A model generated the notes under the pieces. The model was not told the origin of the DNA, searched no databases, and saw nothing but the letters and a program-made list of their open reading frames with translations. The position numbers and the translations under genes were made by a program. Positions 24,753 through 38,300 of a stretch of DNA of 64,000 nt are shown piece after piece (the stretch's first letter is position 1; every line of letters starts with the position of its first letter). The DNA lies in assembly GCA_963978905.1 (NCBI GenBank), contig OZ022256.1:29785426-29849425 (forward strand), written 5' to 3'. The stretch is from Trichostrongylus colubriformis. Taxonomy: Eukaryota > Nematoda > Chromadorea > Rhabditida > Trichostrongylidae.

Positions 24753-26416
24753 CGAAGAGCGAGGATGGAGGATGACTCGCTGGAATTAACAGTGTAGCTA
24801 CACTAGTTTCATGCCAGTTAGCGTAAGAGGATTGTGGCTAAATGCAAACAGTCAATTTACATCTTTCTTACCGTTTTCTTTGATGTGCGAGCTAGTAAAG
24901 CTGCACGATGAAGAAGGCGAGTGGCTCAGTAGCTATGGTGCTAATGTTGAAGAGGTAATCGATGGATCGGTAAACGGGTAAAGGTGGTGTAGCGACGGGT
25001 GGCGCCGTTCCGACTCGCATAGTGTGACAATCATTTCTCAGTACAATGCTCCTTCAAGCCAGTTTAGCCTCTAATTCCGCAGGACTCAAAGTAACCATGC
25101 TAGCCATGCTGGTGTGGGCGAATAAACATATCAAGTTGCACATTGAACGGATGCCACTACAATAGTGATGGAAGTAGAATGGACAGCTCATACCAAGGAA
25201 TAGTCACCATATGCTCCTATCTTCTATTTGATGCCAAATCCACCTCCCAATGGATGTTTATCCATTGACCTCTGCGAGTCTCCTATATTTAAGTTACTGA
25301 GTTGTTATTAATCTATGGAAAGCCTCAAAGCTCAAACTACAGTTTACTCAGTGCTCAAATCATAGTTTATTCTCTCAGACAAACGTTGTGCAGAGCATGT
25401 GCGGCAAAATGCTGAACTGCTTATTGTTGAGAGATTTAGAGCCTCGGGGTTTATTGCTCACCACCTTCTATCCAATATTCCACTTTTATGGTCACTTCTC
25501 TCTAAAATCCAGCGAAAGTTTCTTCTAGAGGGATTTCTTCATAAGTTACAGATAATCCTATAGTATAAGAGTGGATATCTTACACAGAGATGTGCCATGG
25601 CACACTCATAAACCTCTTGCTTCAATCTACATTTTCAGGAGGCGCCAACATATCGGAATCAGAACTCTTCGCTGATAGTTCTACTCGTCATCATCCCACT
25701 ATCAGTTGGCGGATTTGCCGTCTGCCTCATATTCCTCAATTATCACTGCAAAATGTGCTAGCCATCGACAAATGTGCCAAATGCTAGTCTACTGGTCTTC
25801 CCAGTAGCTCCGGTCCCTTCCTTTGCCATTGATCCATACAAGTAGAAGACATCAGTTTGAGTGAATTGCCGAGTCCCCGAACCTATTGGAGTCCCGTTCT
25901 CAAAACCCTAAATTCACTGTAACCTTGATTAGTTTCCCCTGATGTATGAATAATAGATGTGCTCAGAATGTAACCCCCTACTTCTTTTGCACAGTGTACC
26001 AAACTCTAGGCGAGGTTCGTTCTCAGCACACACTCCTCCCTTGGCCAACCCAGTGGACTTAATTATCTGTGATATCTTTGTCTTATACAAATCAGATGAT
26101 TTCCGATTACGTAATTTCCTCGTTCAAGAGGCTTCTTTGAGGTTTCTGTTTTCTCTTTATTTCTGCTAATAACGTTTCACTGTTGTATCCGTTTATTGCA
26201 TAAACCAGTAACTTATGATACATGTATGTCCATTTGTGACCGACAGCTCTACGACATTTCAGTGATATGTCAAGGTCAAGTAGATAACGAGGTCGTACTC
26301 GCACGAAGATGGCTCTGTGTGCGCGAAGCAGAGGCTTAGCTGGGGGAGCTTCAAGAGAAGGGGGCCGCATTGAGACTATTCAGAAGAATATCATCACATT
26401 ACTATAAACTTCTTCT
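24753..26416. other. Intergenic stretch with no supported gene
   Basis: No exon chain is visible. Near 24918-25020 a segment beginning GGCGAGTGGCTCAGTAGC and ending in GTTCCGACTC resembles a decayed tRNA-derived SINE (A-box-like and B-box-like parts), but it does not fold convincingly. Confidence 0.35.
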
Positions 26417-27653
26417 GTGGTGCCAACGAGGTTGTTAGTTGGAATATTTATTGATGGCCTGACGTTTCGACCAGATCGTCTTCCTCAATGGCCACTTCAC
26501 CACCGCAAGAGTGGAACAACGCCACTCAGAGTCAGTTATTGTTTTTGCGCGGTCATTTGTTCCAACAGTCACAGAGACCCCACCGTACTTCTGTTCGAAC
26601 GAAAATTTTCACGAGCTGAACCGTTGAAAACAACCCACCACGGCCAACAACGCTTGGTGGGGCACACCATGCCGATGTTTGGATACCAGTGCGGGTCAAT
26701 GAATGGTTTGGGGTTCAATGATGACACGCTGTTGGTTTCCGTCGATTTCGGCGTGAAGTTTGCGCTATGTGAACATGAGGAACACGCTGCTAGGCATGAT
26801 GAAGCACTGGCGTCCCTGGTACTCCGTAACAACACTTGGTGAGTTTAGACGCATGGTGCCCTAGTATGATAAATAAATCTGACTCAAATGTGCTGCCGAC
26901 CCTGTCTGTTCGGATTCATCACTTTCCGAGGGGTCCGTCTAACCTCCCAAATTTGATCCCAATGATCTCCTGCCGCGCTCCTCAACTAAAAGCAATGTCT
27001 GTCGAGTCATGGAGTTCCAGAAATTAGACCTGGGGAAGATTCGTGAAGGAATGTAAGGAAAACTTGCGTGTCAAGTGTGGTTGAGCGATGAAGAGACTTC
27101 GAGCTTGTATTCTTGTCAGGGCAGCGCCTCTTAGGCCGTTTTCATACTTTGCGCACCGACGCCGTCACCGCCGGTGACGGCGTCAAACTCACGCAACCAG
27201 CCCGCCGCAGATGACGGCGTTCATAGATAATGCGCGGCGTTTGCAAAATTCTTGACCCAATCACACTACAGTATGGTGATTGTGGCCGCTTCGTATATTG
27301 GCACAGCGACAAGATTCGAAACAGCCACAATCACCATACTGTAGTGTGATTTGGTCAAGAATTTTGCAAGCGCTGCGCATTATCTATGGACGCCGTCATC
27401 TGCGGCGGACAAATGGTTGCTGAGACCGTCACCGGCGGTGACGGCGTCAAATCGACGCAGGTGCCGGCGTCAAATTGACGCCGTCGCCGCCGGTGACGGC
27501 GTCAGTGCGCGAAGTATGAAAGCGGCCTTATAATTGCTGTGCCTTGCTATACATGGTGTGAGTAAAGTTATGAATGGGTTATTTTTATTTACACTATTGA
27601 CGCCAACAAAATATTGCAATACACTGGCTCCCGTAATTCTGAGACACCCTGTA
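26417..27653 (+). pseudogene. Decayed Tc1/mariner transposase copy 1, split by a foldback element
   Basis: Translated pieces on the plus strand match the Tc1/mariner catalytic region. MVWGSM is encoded at about 26703-26720, followed by a stretch with a YVNMRNTLL-like segment and a later PPKFDPNDLLPRS piece comparable to the family's DLNP motif. Several stops and frame changes break it. The 3' end (CTGAGACACCCTGTA, ending at 27653) matches the terminus of copy 2. A clean 5' terminus was not found. The foldback element at 27131-27530 interrupts it. Loss of activity is certain, but the subfamily is not determined. Confidence 0.6.
27131..27530. mobile_element. GC-rich foldback element inserted in the transposase remnant
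   Basis: The long arms form an inverted repeat. The left side begins TTAGGCCGTTTTCATACTTT and the right side ends GAAGTATGAAAGCGGCCTTA. Inside are blocks of GACGCCGTCACCGCCGGTGA and a perfect inner arm, CCACAATCACCATACTGTAG with its complement. TTA occurs at both edges. No protein is encoded. Aligning transposase copy 2 (28655-28705) across the site shows copy 1 resuming after the insertion. A partial relative lies at about 31146-31275. Confidence 0.72.
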
Positions 27654-27889
27654 CAAACAAAGGTTGAAGTAAAATGCTTTTTGAGCTATTCTTGCCTTCT
27701 TTTGCGGTATCACTTTACGCGCAACATGCCGCTGGACACCTTTACATGCATGCCTAGGTGAGACCAACCATCCACCAGCACCTCTCGTGTAAACCTGATG
27801 TATGCTTGCAGCTCATTCGTTACCCGTAAACAGTCGTCCATTTCAGTTTATGTTCAAGTTATCACGAAGCAGCATCTATGCACCTTCAG

Positions 27890-28810
27890 TACAGGGTGTC
27901 CCAGAATTGTGGGCGCCTATGTCATGTTTGTTTGGACTCCTCCATAGAAATTGTATCAGTGCTTTTTCTTTCATTTGCTGCTCAGTGAGTGCACAGGATC
28001 TTCTTCTACCAGGATGCTCACTTGTTGAGGTTAGCCTCATGATATTTTTGAGATTTCAAAACTTTTCATATGGACCTCGCGGTCACTCGCTTGAACGGTG
28101 ACACGCACCCCGCCGTACTCTTGTTCAAACTAAAAAAAATTTTATGGGCTTAACTGTTAAAGGCAACCCATTGTGGCAAGAACGTCTGGTAGGGTATATC
28201 ATGCCGATAGGGTGTTAAGATACCAGCAAGCGCGTCCCAGTAATGATTTGGGGTTCAATGATGACGCTCATGGTTTCCGATTTCGGCGCAAAGCTTGTGA
28301 GAATGTGAACATGAAGAACACGCTGTTAGACATAATGAAGCGCTGACCTCACTAGTCCTTGGGAGCAGCACTTGGTGAATTTAGCCGCTAGGCGCTTCAG
28401 TTTATAGAATCGAACTGATTCAAAAGCGCTGCCACCTGGTCTGTTCGAATTCATCACTTTCAGAAGCCCGTTGAACCTCCCAAAATATGCTTCCACTGAT
28501 CTCCTGTTGGGGTCTTCAGCTAAAAGCAAGGTCTGACGAGTCAACCATCTTAGTATGGAGTCACGTAAGGTAGCCCTGGGAATGATTAGGGACGGAATGT
28601 ATGGAAAAACTTGCTTGTCAAGGGCGGGTGAGGGATCAAGATACTTCGAGCTTGTATCCCTATTGGAGCAGGGTAACCTATGATATGACTGCTGTGCCTT
28701 CTTACACAAGTCATGAGTGAAAGTATGCACGGGTTAATTTTCCATTCACTCTATTGACGCCAACAAAATATTGCAATACATTGATGCCCATAATTTTGGG
28801 ACACTCTGTA
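27890..28810 (+). mobile_element. Decayed mariner-type element, copy 2 (about 921 bp)
   Basis: The left terminus is TACAGGGTGTCCCAGAATTG and the right terminus is ATAATTTTGGGACACTCTGTA, an imperfect inverted pair with TA edges. The interior encodes VMIWGSM at about 28239-28259 and is colinear with copy 1 from about 28097 on. It is broken by stops and small deletions and is not functional. The adjacent copies 1 and 2 point the same way. Confidence 0.65.
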
Positions 28811-29129
28811 TATCGGTAGCAAGTGTTCCATTACTGGTTGTTATATTTTACTCATAAAGCAGATGGCAAGTGCTGGTGCTAAACGTCGACCCCTGGCCAA
28901 ACCTTTAACCGGAGAATTATGGGAACTAGAGCATTCGAAGAAATGACAGCTTTGGCATTCTTTGACGAGTCATGGTATGTGCTTTGTCAAGTAGGAGTAT
29001 CAATATCTTCTGCATGCCTATCCGAAATTTCAGATTCAGCATGTAAGGCTTGATCATTTTGGACGTTGATGTCAAGCGTGGTGACGTATTGATGCAAGCA
29101 CATTCTCAGCATCTTGCCGCGAATAACAC

Positions 29130-29510
29130 CGTTTCCAGCACGCAACATGGTTTGTTACGGGAAAGTTCGTAACAACAAATATGCTTGAATCACTCAAAGA
29201 ATGTACCTCGACCGTGTATGGAGAAAAGTGTGAAGATGTGATCAATATTGATTTTACTGAGGCTTTCGATAAGATTAATCATAAAGGATTGTTACTCAAA
29301 GTTTGAAAGCTTGAATCCCATGAAAAAGTGCCTAAATGAACTCAAGCCTTTTCAGTAAGAAAACCTATCTAGTTCGCGTAGATGAGTCCTACTCGGAATT
29401 CTTTCAATTTCGTGATAGAGTTCCACAGAGGAGTGTGATCCCAACATATTCGCCCAGTATATTATAGAGATGCTATGATGCGCATACGTCTACTTCTTCT
29501 CATTGACATC
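29130..29510 (+). pseudogene. LINE-type reverse transcriptase remnant
   Basis: One plus-strand frame encodes NMLESLKECTSTVYGEKCED followed by VINIDFTEAFDKINHKGLL. This matches the palm motif A region (FDFSKAFD-like) of non-LTR retrotransposon reverse transcriptases, with a QHG-like piece before it. The frame breaks after about 50 codons. The later motif around PQGSVLGP is visible only as eroded fragments (HRGV near 29420). This is a dead fragment, and the clade cannot be assigned. Confidence 0.55.
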
Positions 29511-29589
29511 ACAGTGTTTCAGTGATTTCAATTCGCTTTCCTGATTCCACCAGTAACTGGCCCGGCAAATAATAACTTGCTTCCAGAAC

Positions 29590-29800
29590 GTTGGCATATG
29601 TTACCCCATTCCGAATCGTGGTCGCTGGTGAATGGGATGCGGGCTATACAATGGCTTGCGGTGGCCAGCCGACCGACCCAGAGGGATGGTGGGCTTGGTT
29701 GGCCTGGGTGGGTGTTGATGCGGGAATTGATCGCTGCACCATGGGAGTGGAGTGCGCGCCACTCTCACTACACCACCTCCGCCCTTGTATAACTTAATGA
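29590..29800 (+). repeat. Dispersed repeat, partner at about 48520-48760
   Basis: Both places share AATCGTGGT followed by GCTGGTGAATG or GCAGGTGAATG, then GGCTTGGTTGGCCTG and finally ACCTCCGCCCTT, in the same order and orientation. The position here, after the reverse transcriptase remnant, suggests the tail of a retroelement, but this is inference. The open frames across it are not supported as genes. Confidence 0.5.
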
Positions 29801-32313
29801 AATGAAATTGAAATGGTACAAAACCTTCGAGTATTTTCACATGACACACCGTGATACCTACAGAATATGTGCCTGCAACGGCTGCTGCGATCGCTCTCTT
29901 CATAATGTGAGATGTGGCCAAGTCCCATTCAAATCCATTGATTATTTCAAACCACAAAGGTGAAGCTAGCCTTTGATAAGACAGCATAGCCATGGCACAA
30001 AGCCAAAGGTGTAGAAACCGCGCACACACTAGACGTCTCCAACTGGGTGCTCAACAGGCCATGAAAGCAACGGTAGAGGCTTTGTATGACACGCTTATTG
30101 GAAGTGTGCACCTGCGGTGCATCCCCACTTAACAACACACCTACGGCTCACACAAATAACTTCCCATTCAAATGTGCGCAATCTTGGGGACTGCTGAGGA
30201 AAGCAAGCGGGCTAGAACCTGGGCTCTGGTTTCAATTTGAAGCTTGTAAATTCAGCTATTACACTGTCCCTGTTGGCCGAGATGGCTGCAAATGAAATAT
30301 TAAGAAACCAAAGATTTTTCACTGATCGATGTCAACGGGAAGCTATCAAACATGACGTCGTATTGCGAACCCTTCTGTTCGAATTCGGAGTGTAGGGTAC
30401 AAGTGGGTGGGTGAGGGCAACCCACAGTACAATCTCAGGAATCTCAAAATGTGTGGATGAAACCGAACCCTAAGTGGCGGAGCGCACAGGTTCAACCACC
30501 GCCGTGCTTCCCCGCGAAAGCGGCGCTCCTCATTCAATCGTAAGCCGAGCTGTACCCTAGAAACTGAAGATGGTTCACAGATGTCATAGGGAGCCTCATC
30601 TTACAGAAGCACGAGCCATGCATCGAATTGACGCCTGCAGCAACAATGTACGCCTCATAAGGTGTCATCCTTGGCAGTTAAACGATCATTAGCTATCAGT
30701 GAAAAATGGATGATCAAGTACACCCGACCGAAAGTGCACAAGGTTGGCTCTGGAACAATGGCGATGACGAAGCACTGCGTAAACACATGAGCAGCTACGT
30801 GGATCCAAGATGAAGCTCATCATGGTAACGGATTTTTGGGATGAAACCTTTTAGCGCTTTCTCTAGTGCAAACGACTGTCACTCCTGCACCGTATCACTA
30901 CTCTCCTGACGACCACACCAACTAACTGATGGCAACACACTACAACAGAAAAGTAATCATCACCCGACAATGGCAACGCCGTGTGGCCCGTACTGTTCGA
31001 CAGTATTTCGAGAAGTTGCTCAGACTTGGACGCAACCACCTACCAAATAATTTGTGCTTTTATTGAGTTCCAGTATGTTCCAGACTTCCAACAGTGGGAT
31101 TTCAGCTGTTGGGCCGGTGTCGTACTTTGCGGTGGCAGCGACAAGGCGTGGCTGCGTATCTCTGCGTATCCGCCTATACCACCCTGCCTCATTGCCTGGG
31201 TAATCTCTGCACCTCTCCCTCGCTGCCTGTGAACGCAGCCACGCCCTGCCGGCGGTGAGTATGACAGCGGCCTTATGATTAGTCTAAGGCACAGCTCAGC
31301 GGCAAGTGCTACGACGATGGTCGACCGTCGAAAAGGACACCAAGAGCATTTCGGGTCTTGTTAAACTATGGCAGCTACCAGGTGCCCAAATACTTTTTAA
31401 ATTTTGGGACTGGGTCATTATAAACGGATTTTACCCTACTTAGCCCTAAAGTATCATATGCGATCTTACCAGCGTCTCATTGCATTCGAAAAAAAAAAAC
31501 CTCGTGCACGTTAAAATGGGACGGCTTGATGGCATACTTATTAATGCTTGTGCCGTTGCTCGACTACAACCTAACTATGCCTGCGGATCATGATGTAAAT
31601 ATAAATATATGGTCTTATAAACAATTCTCACCTTCGAAAACACAACCAATTCTTATAATTATGCGTACAAATCATTTTGAAGATAGTAAACATCAAAGTT
31701 CTTTAGCTGTGAGACGTACAATCCGATAGAAATGAAACACTGACCTTCGGTCAATTCCACATCACGAGTTACTATTACGCACATAAGTCACGCTGTACGG
31801 TAGTATAGTAATCCGCTGATTGTAATGCTTGCGAGGTGACCTCTTAACACTAGCAAATGGAAGTAAACGATACAAAGATCAAGTCAAACCTTAAAAGCAA
31901 CAAAATGGACATTACGAAAAATTCCAATCTGATTCAATAGAGAAGGCATGATGTGTAAAAGCGTAAGGAGTAGGGTATCATATACGCATGCGCAATCACC
32001 ACACAAGGGGCAAAGACGAACACGATCGCCATCATTGGCTAACGGCGATCTAACCCTGTATTTGTAGCAAGGTAATGGACAGTAAAACTATGAATGGAAT
32101 AAAACTATCCCTTGAAAAATCAAGAGGTAAAACACAAAGCCCGAAAGTGTTAAGGTCGACATACATCGAATAAAACCTAACGAACGCACAGCGGCATTGC
32201 ACCACGTCTAAGAGATGAATCAATATTAGGATGAAAGATGACTAGTTTACCAAAAACACTATGTAATATCCAAAAAATGGTCTGCGTTATGGGAACGGCC
32301 TAGTTTGTATGAA
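29801..32313. other. Intergenic stretch downstream of atlastin, no supported gene
   Basis: At 31146-31247 there is an inverted pair, GGCGTGGCTGCGT/ACGCAGCCACGCC. The stretch then ends in GAGTATGACAGCGGCCTTAT (to about 31275), matching the right end of the foldback element at 27131-27530. No poly(A) signal for the atlastin gene was found close to its stop. Confidence 0.4.
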
Positions 32314-35300
32314 TTACTTCTTTTTCCTTTCTCTTACTGAGTTTGATGTTGATGCAGTTGAATTCTGAAAAACAAACGTATAAAGAGAATATGTAATAGC
32401 GGAACGAAAGCAGGAAACGATGTTGATTTTTCCCTTAATATTAGAAATGAGTGACTCTAAAGCTCTGCAAAACGAAGAAGTAACCATAAACAGGCAATCT
32501 AATTTTCAGAGCCTGTTGAAGTCCGTTATCATTCCAACCTCCCCAAACAAAATCACCACTCATTCCCGGAAAGGCATCGATAGCAAAACTCTCGTGTATT
32601 GTTTGTTCGCCAGAAAAGCCTAGTACAAACTCTATATACGGGGTCAAGCATTACAGCGAGGGATTCGACCTTGCACGTCACCCGATTCTTCCATTAAGTG
32701 CACACTTCGTCCCCAGTGGGTGCGCTACAAAGGGCATATGATGCCGATGATTCATTTTTGTCAAACAAGGTATTTGGCTATACAGGCACAAGCGGGTTTC
32801 TGTGAAGTTAGCAAACACCATACTTACATCCTCTCTCTGCACATACCCTTGGACATGGACGGTAACAAAAATCCTACGATGCACATCACTACGTGGGTAC
32901 CTGAGTTTACAAGTACCGATAGCGTTCTCGCAATTAGCGCAGTAAGAAAAAAAAGAGCTGATATCGGTACAAACCGCTCTACAAAAATAGTGAACGAAAT
33001 TAAGAGGTGTCAAATTATAAGTATAAACATATAAATGTAATTATAAGCAGTATAAGCATTTATAAATATAAAATCGTTCCAAAAACCTACGCTTAGTTTA
33101 TCTCCGAGCTGGATGGCACCGCCGAGTGCTCCGAGTTGGCCAGCATTTGGCGAGACAAAATTGGTCCAGAAGAAAGTGACTGCGTCGTCAACCTGAACAG
33201 TGAAGAACACTTAAAACTGAAAGCACCATCGTGAAAGAGGGGGTCACTCTAACCAAAAAATATACATGGTTTCGGCGTGAAAAGCTGTAACATCTCCAGG
33301 ATTTGAGTACAACGCTCAGTTTACATGCTGAACTGGTATATCTATCACGTGGTGAATCGCATATAAGACATAATTTTGGATATAAAGCAAAAAGAAATGT
33401 GCAGGACTCACCCAACCACTGGCTTCACGCAGTGTTCCAGAATACCTTGCGTATGCCCAGACAGTTAACGCACCAATAACAATTACTAGTATGGAAGAAA
33501 AGAGTCCTGAACACAATACAATAACTCGTTTGATTCTCCGTTGATTACTAACGTTAACAGCAAGAGACCTGCGAAAAAGTCGAGCCCAATCATCTGACAG
33601 AACTCTTGACATATATAATCGATAATCATTAATGTAACAAGAACAGCTGGCGTGCGCATAGACTTGAACAAGTTCTTTCCATTATTCATCTTTAGATAAG
33701 ACTCATAATTTTCCTGAATTATGACATCTCCTATATAAATATACAACTGCGTCGTCCCGATTTTCCTACATCCTCATACACACGGAAGCACCGTAAAAAA
33801 CGCAAAATGGTTACCTCAATTTCATCCTCGAGCTTCGTCAAAAACTGCACGCTGTACTCCACTCCGCCCATTTTGCGGGTATTGCGGAATTCGCGGATAG
33901 CATCGTTCTGAATTTTGGACGATAATGCAGTAAGGTATGACATACAACGCCTGAAGTATACCTTGCAAAGCTGGTGCTGTTCACGTAGTTCATTAGTGCT
34001 CATGTACGGAGTATCACCACCACAAATCTGAAGAGAGAAAACGTGTATTTAACACTAGAAGCTCAAGCGATAAGTGAATCGACTCACTTCCTCCATTTCT
34101 CTCTGGTAAAGAGCTCGAGCACTGGCGACAGCAGCCAGATTGTTCGCCTCAGCAGTTGCCTGAAAAGCGACATTTAACTGTTAAGTGACAGTGAAACGAA
34201 TGTATAGTGGAACTGAAAGAATGAGCGTATCCATATCATCATCCAAGCCATTTCTCGTTTTCCAAAAGGTCGTGCGAATATTTTTGGATGATGAGCTCAT
34301 TCCTCATCATCCAGTCTACACAAGATAGTAGAAACACTTAGTGAATACTTTGGGAAATATCTACACATGGTGTGCTTCAGCTACTCCGCTGAAGGAGGCC
34401 TCATAATGAAGTATATACACGGTCACTTTTAAGTTCCGTAGAAAACACGCATGTACTCTTAGCTGATGCGAGTATTCGATAATGTATCATATGAATTTGA
34501 GTAACATGAATTCAAAACAAGTGGCGTGAAGGAGTTCGAAACATGTACACTAACCATCAGCATAGATTTCGGCTCTGGCAGATCCTGGCCTTGGAAAATT
34601 TTCATATACGCCTGAAAAGGATAGGGGCAGATTGAAAGCACATCACGAAATTAATTATAAAATTACCTTGAAATATTCAACGAGCTCCCTACACGTCACT
34701 TTATGTCCATTGATTTCCTTCATTGCCAAGTTACATGAGTCAAGTATGCGTGGGATCATTACACGCAACTGTTGTTGGAACTCAGGATTGATATCTTCAA
34801 AAAATCAAATCACATGGCTCACTTGGGAAACTTGAAAAGTTCTAGTTGCTTTTAAATAGTTCATTAACGCTCATGCACTAAGTTTTGAAACCTTTCATTA
34901 GGGTGAGGGCTGAGTTCCTGCCGTTTATTACTTGTTCATCTTTATATTTTTTCGTCGTGAGAGCAACAGTACTATACCGTTTGGAGGAGTTTTCGAAAAT
35001 CTACGAAAGCATTATAGCGCTTTCCCGTATAGAGATTTTACATACTTTTTTTAAGTACAAGCTATGAAATCACAGTTCCTGGCGGCACAAACCAGTGCTG
35101 TCCCTTCACCAATGTCAAAACGGTACCAAAGCTGCTTGGGAAATTTGCGCTGTGTAGGCACAGGACGGTACAAATGCGAGAACACTTCAGAGCTTGATGT
35201 CGAGAATGAAGCAGGACGTACAACCTAAGAGAAATTTCGAGTGATGGTGTGGGTCTAGAACCAAGAAATGATTCAGAAGATAGGGGCGTCGTAAACACCT

Positions 35301-38300
35301 TCATAGTCCATGACTCCACAAACAATGCGAACCGCATCTACGACCTTTTCGACATGGCGTCGTCTTGCTGCACGATTGCATCACACCAAAGGTCGTCGAC
35401 GATGCTCGCACAGGTTCGATGGAAGATTTAGCAAACCCCTTCGCAGAGGCTATGAATAATGCCGGCCATTTTGAAAATGAGTTCAGGAAATTCTTCGACT
35501 CTGGGTCAAACGACAATTGGCGCATGGTATCCCAGTGTGGTGGGGAGTGAGAGAAAGTCCGGCATGATGACGACGAATATGCATTTAGTTGGATGTTTTG
35601 AAAGGACTTAACTACTATGTGATCCTCAACATACTTCTCAAATTTTTGAGCAAAGTAGCGGCGGGGAATTAGCCCTCAAACTAATAGAATGGATATATGA
35701 AAACTCAATCTTCACCAAATTAACGGCAAAGGTAGGGGTAATTCGGTTGTATCATTCATTTCAAACTTTGATACTAACCGATGGGCGTTTTCACCACGAA
35801 AGCCCTAGGTCGGAGTCAACCATACGAGGCGGACTCTGTTGTGGAAGGCAAAGCCTGTAGACGCAGTGTCTCCTTCAAAGCTCGGGAGCGCTCCTTTTAC
35901 CGGGAATTTCGCCATATACGGTCACCTTGACCCCCAGATTTCATTCAATGGATCATTTCGAGGTTTCTTCATTGCCCGCATAACCCCCACCACAGTCTTG
36001 AAGCATAACAGGCTTATATCACAGATACACCAACAACTTGAGAGAAGCCATTTGGTGAACTGCCACTATATGGGTACGTAAAAAATGTAAAGTGAAGTAT
36101 ACTGCATTACAAAACTAATAAGAAAGGCGAAAACTAACCAGCTAAAGATCCGTTGAAGTCCGGATTTGTTGCCACCTTGATGCCAGGGTATGGCATTAAA
36201 AAGCATGATATGTTTTCAAAGCAACTGCGTATGTGCTGCCGCAGTTGCTGCAGCTCAGGATGCTGTTTTGCTGAGACCTGAACCTTTCTAGCTAACAAGA
36301 GAGGTCTTTCTGCACACCATTTAGCTGATATACCACCTACCTGCAACCGCTCATCGAGAATACGTTGGCCTCCCTGATAACCAAACTCTGCTTCGTAAGG
36401 GAAAGACCAGTCACGAACAAGAAATTGCAACGTCTAAAAAACATGAATTACGCTACCTTCGAAATCGGGCTGAAAACAGCTCTAACACGTGAACTCAACT
36501 CTAACTAATCAACTGCAAATGATTTAGTAGCACAGTCCCCGGTATAGTACCAGTAACTGCATGCTCTGTATCCACATTACAGATAGAGAGCCTATATGAA
36601 CGCAACCCGAACATCCCCCTCGTCCCCCCCCCCCCCCCTCCTCCTCCTCCTCCTCAAATCACGCCGAACATGGAAAAAATGTGCTACGTAATGTCGAAAA
36701 CTATTGTAGTCAAAGCGAAACTTTCTTCATACTCTTAGATACAGGCACATGAAGAGCAAATTTACATATTCAGTGGAACTTATGATAGAACGTTTAACAA
36801 CTTTGCCTAATCACAAAGTTTAACGACTTTACTGAACAATCATTTCTATTTCCCCCAGGCAAGTCTGTCACACTGACGAAAAAGTGCAACAGCTCTCGAA
36901 TGTGATAATAGTATTAAAATAATATTAAACTGTAAACTGATTAACTGCTGCGCTGAAGTGTTCATTATGCGTTTGCAACAGATAAGACTGAATAGCCGTT
37001 TACTGTAATTTTTGCCTCTCGCGGAGACGGGAAGCCATGCAACATGAAACTTTGTATCAACCATCCAACACCAGAAATTAACCTGGAAAGGCTTGTTATC
37101 GTTATCCTCCATTGCTAATCGTCCATATTCTGTGAACATTTGTAAGTGTTGCAAATTATCTTCTTGGATATTGTGCAGCAAATTGTATATCTGAAAATGC
37201 ATTTGATTTCATTTCACTGAGCTGACCATGTGAAAAACTATTGTCCGCGTAATCACCATGCTCACAGAAACCGTTTTGAAATCAAATCGTTTTTTTTTAA
37301 ATAGGGACACAACACGAACCATGCCGCAATGTTCACACGTACTCAAAATTTAGAAAATAACTTTCCTATAACTGAGAGAAAGAACTGAGCTTAGTTCTAG
37401 CAGCGGCCGGCTGCGGCAAGAGATTTCCAGAAATGCATTACAACTTGATTTTAAGAAATTAAGTATCTTCTTATTCGTTTGCCCCACACTGATCCCTGAG
37501 GATCTGATTTTAAGTGCAACTTATGAATGATAGTTCTTGAAACCAGTCTTCGAGAGCATCCTGTAGGCCTCTTGTTTGACAGAATTGTTTCCAAACTGCA
37601 AGCCTCGCTATCATTGTTGTCGCTAAGCTACATGTTTATTAAAGGATGGATACCGACTTGGCTTCTGAAAAATCTCACTGTTCTAAGTGGGTGAGGTTGG
37701 AAATATCCGGGGTCGTCTGTCGCATGATAGCTCGCGCATCACTCCATAGGATCGACCGTTCCGCTATTTATGACCAATCCCAGCACCTGTTAGTGCAGAG
37801 CAAAAATAATGTATTAACATGGGCATAATTAATTGTCGAAAAAAAGCAAAAATCGGGTTCGAGGTGGGACGGAAAATGAATTATTCATGCCACAAGGCAA
37901 AGGCCACAGGCTGTCACAGGGTCACGGCCTAGATTCGTGTGTCCCAACCGTCACCCGACGGAAACCCCTCAGACGTTAAGTTGTGCTAAGGCTCAAAACT
38001 TGAAAGCCTAGGTATTCAAAAGATCATAGGAAAGGTAGCGGAGAGGCAGAGACTGAGATCATAGGAAAGGTAGCGGAGAGGCACAACTTCACAACGCCCA
38101 ATACTGAGTGCCGGCTATTTCGATGACGTAATCAACCCGCTTACAGGGATAACGCTGAACCCGTGCATGAATTCCAGATAGTACAATTATTCCTAAAACC
38201 CATTACCTGTATTGACGAAACCATTGTAGAGAGCGCAAATATGGTAGCACAATCTTTGACAGTACTCTGCGAATCGAATGTACCCTGTGTATCCATGAGA

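Noticed and set aside
24918..25020. tRNA-derived SINE
   Set aside because: The A-box- and B-box-like parts are visible, but spacing and stems do not support a fold, and no second copy was found in the window.
33316..33746. Two overlapping minus-strand frames as separate membrane proteins
   Set aside because: They are unspliced readings across the atlastin membrane-hairpin exons. Splicing at 33569 and 33506 restores an alignment of equal length with other atlastins.
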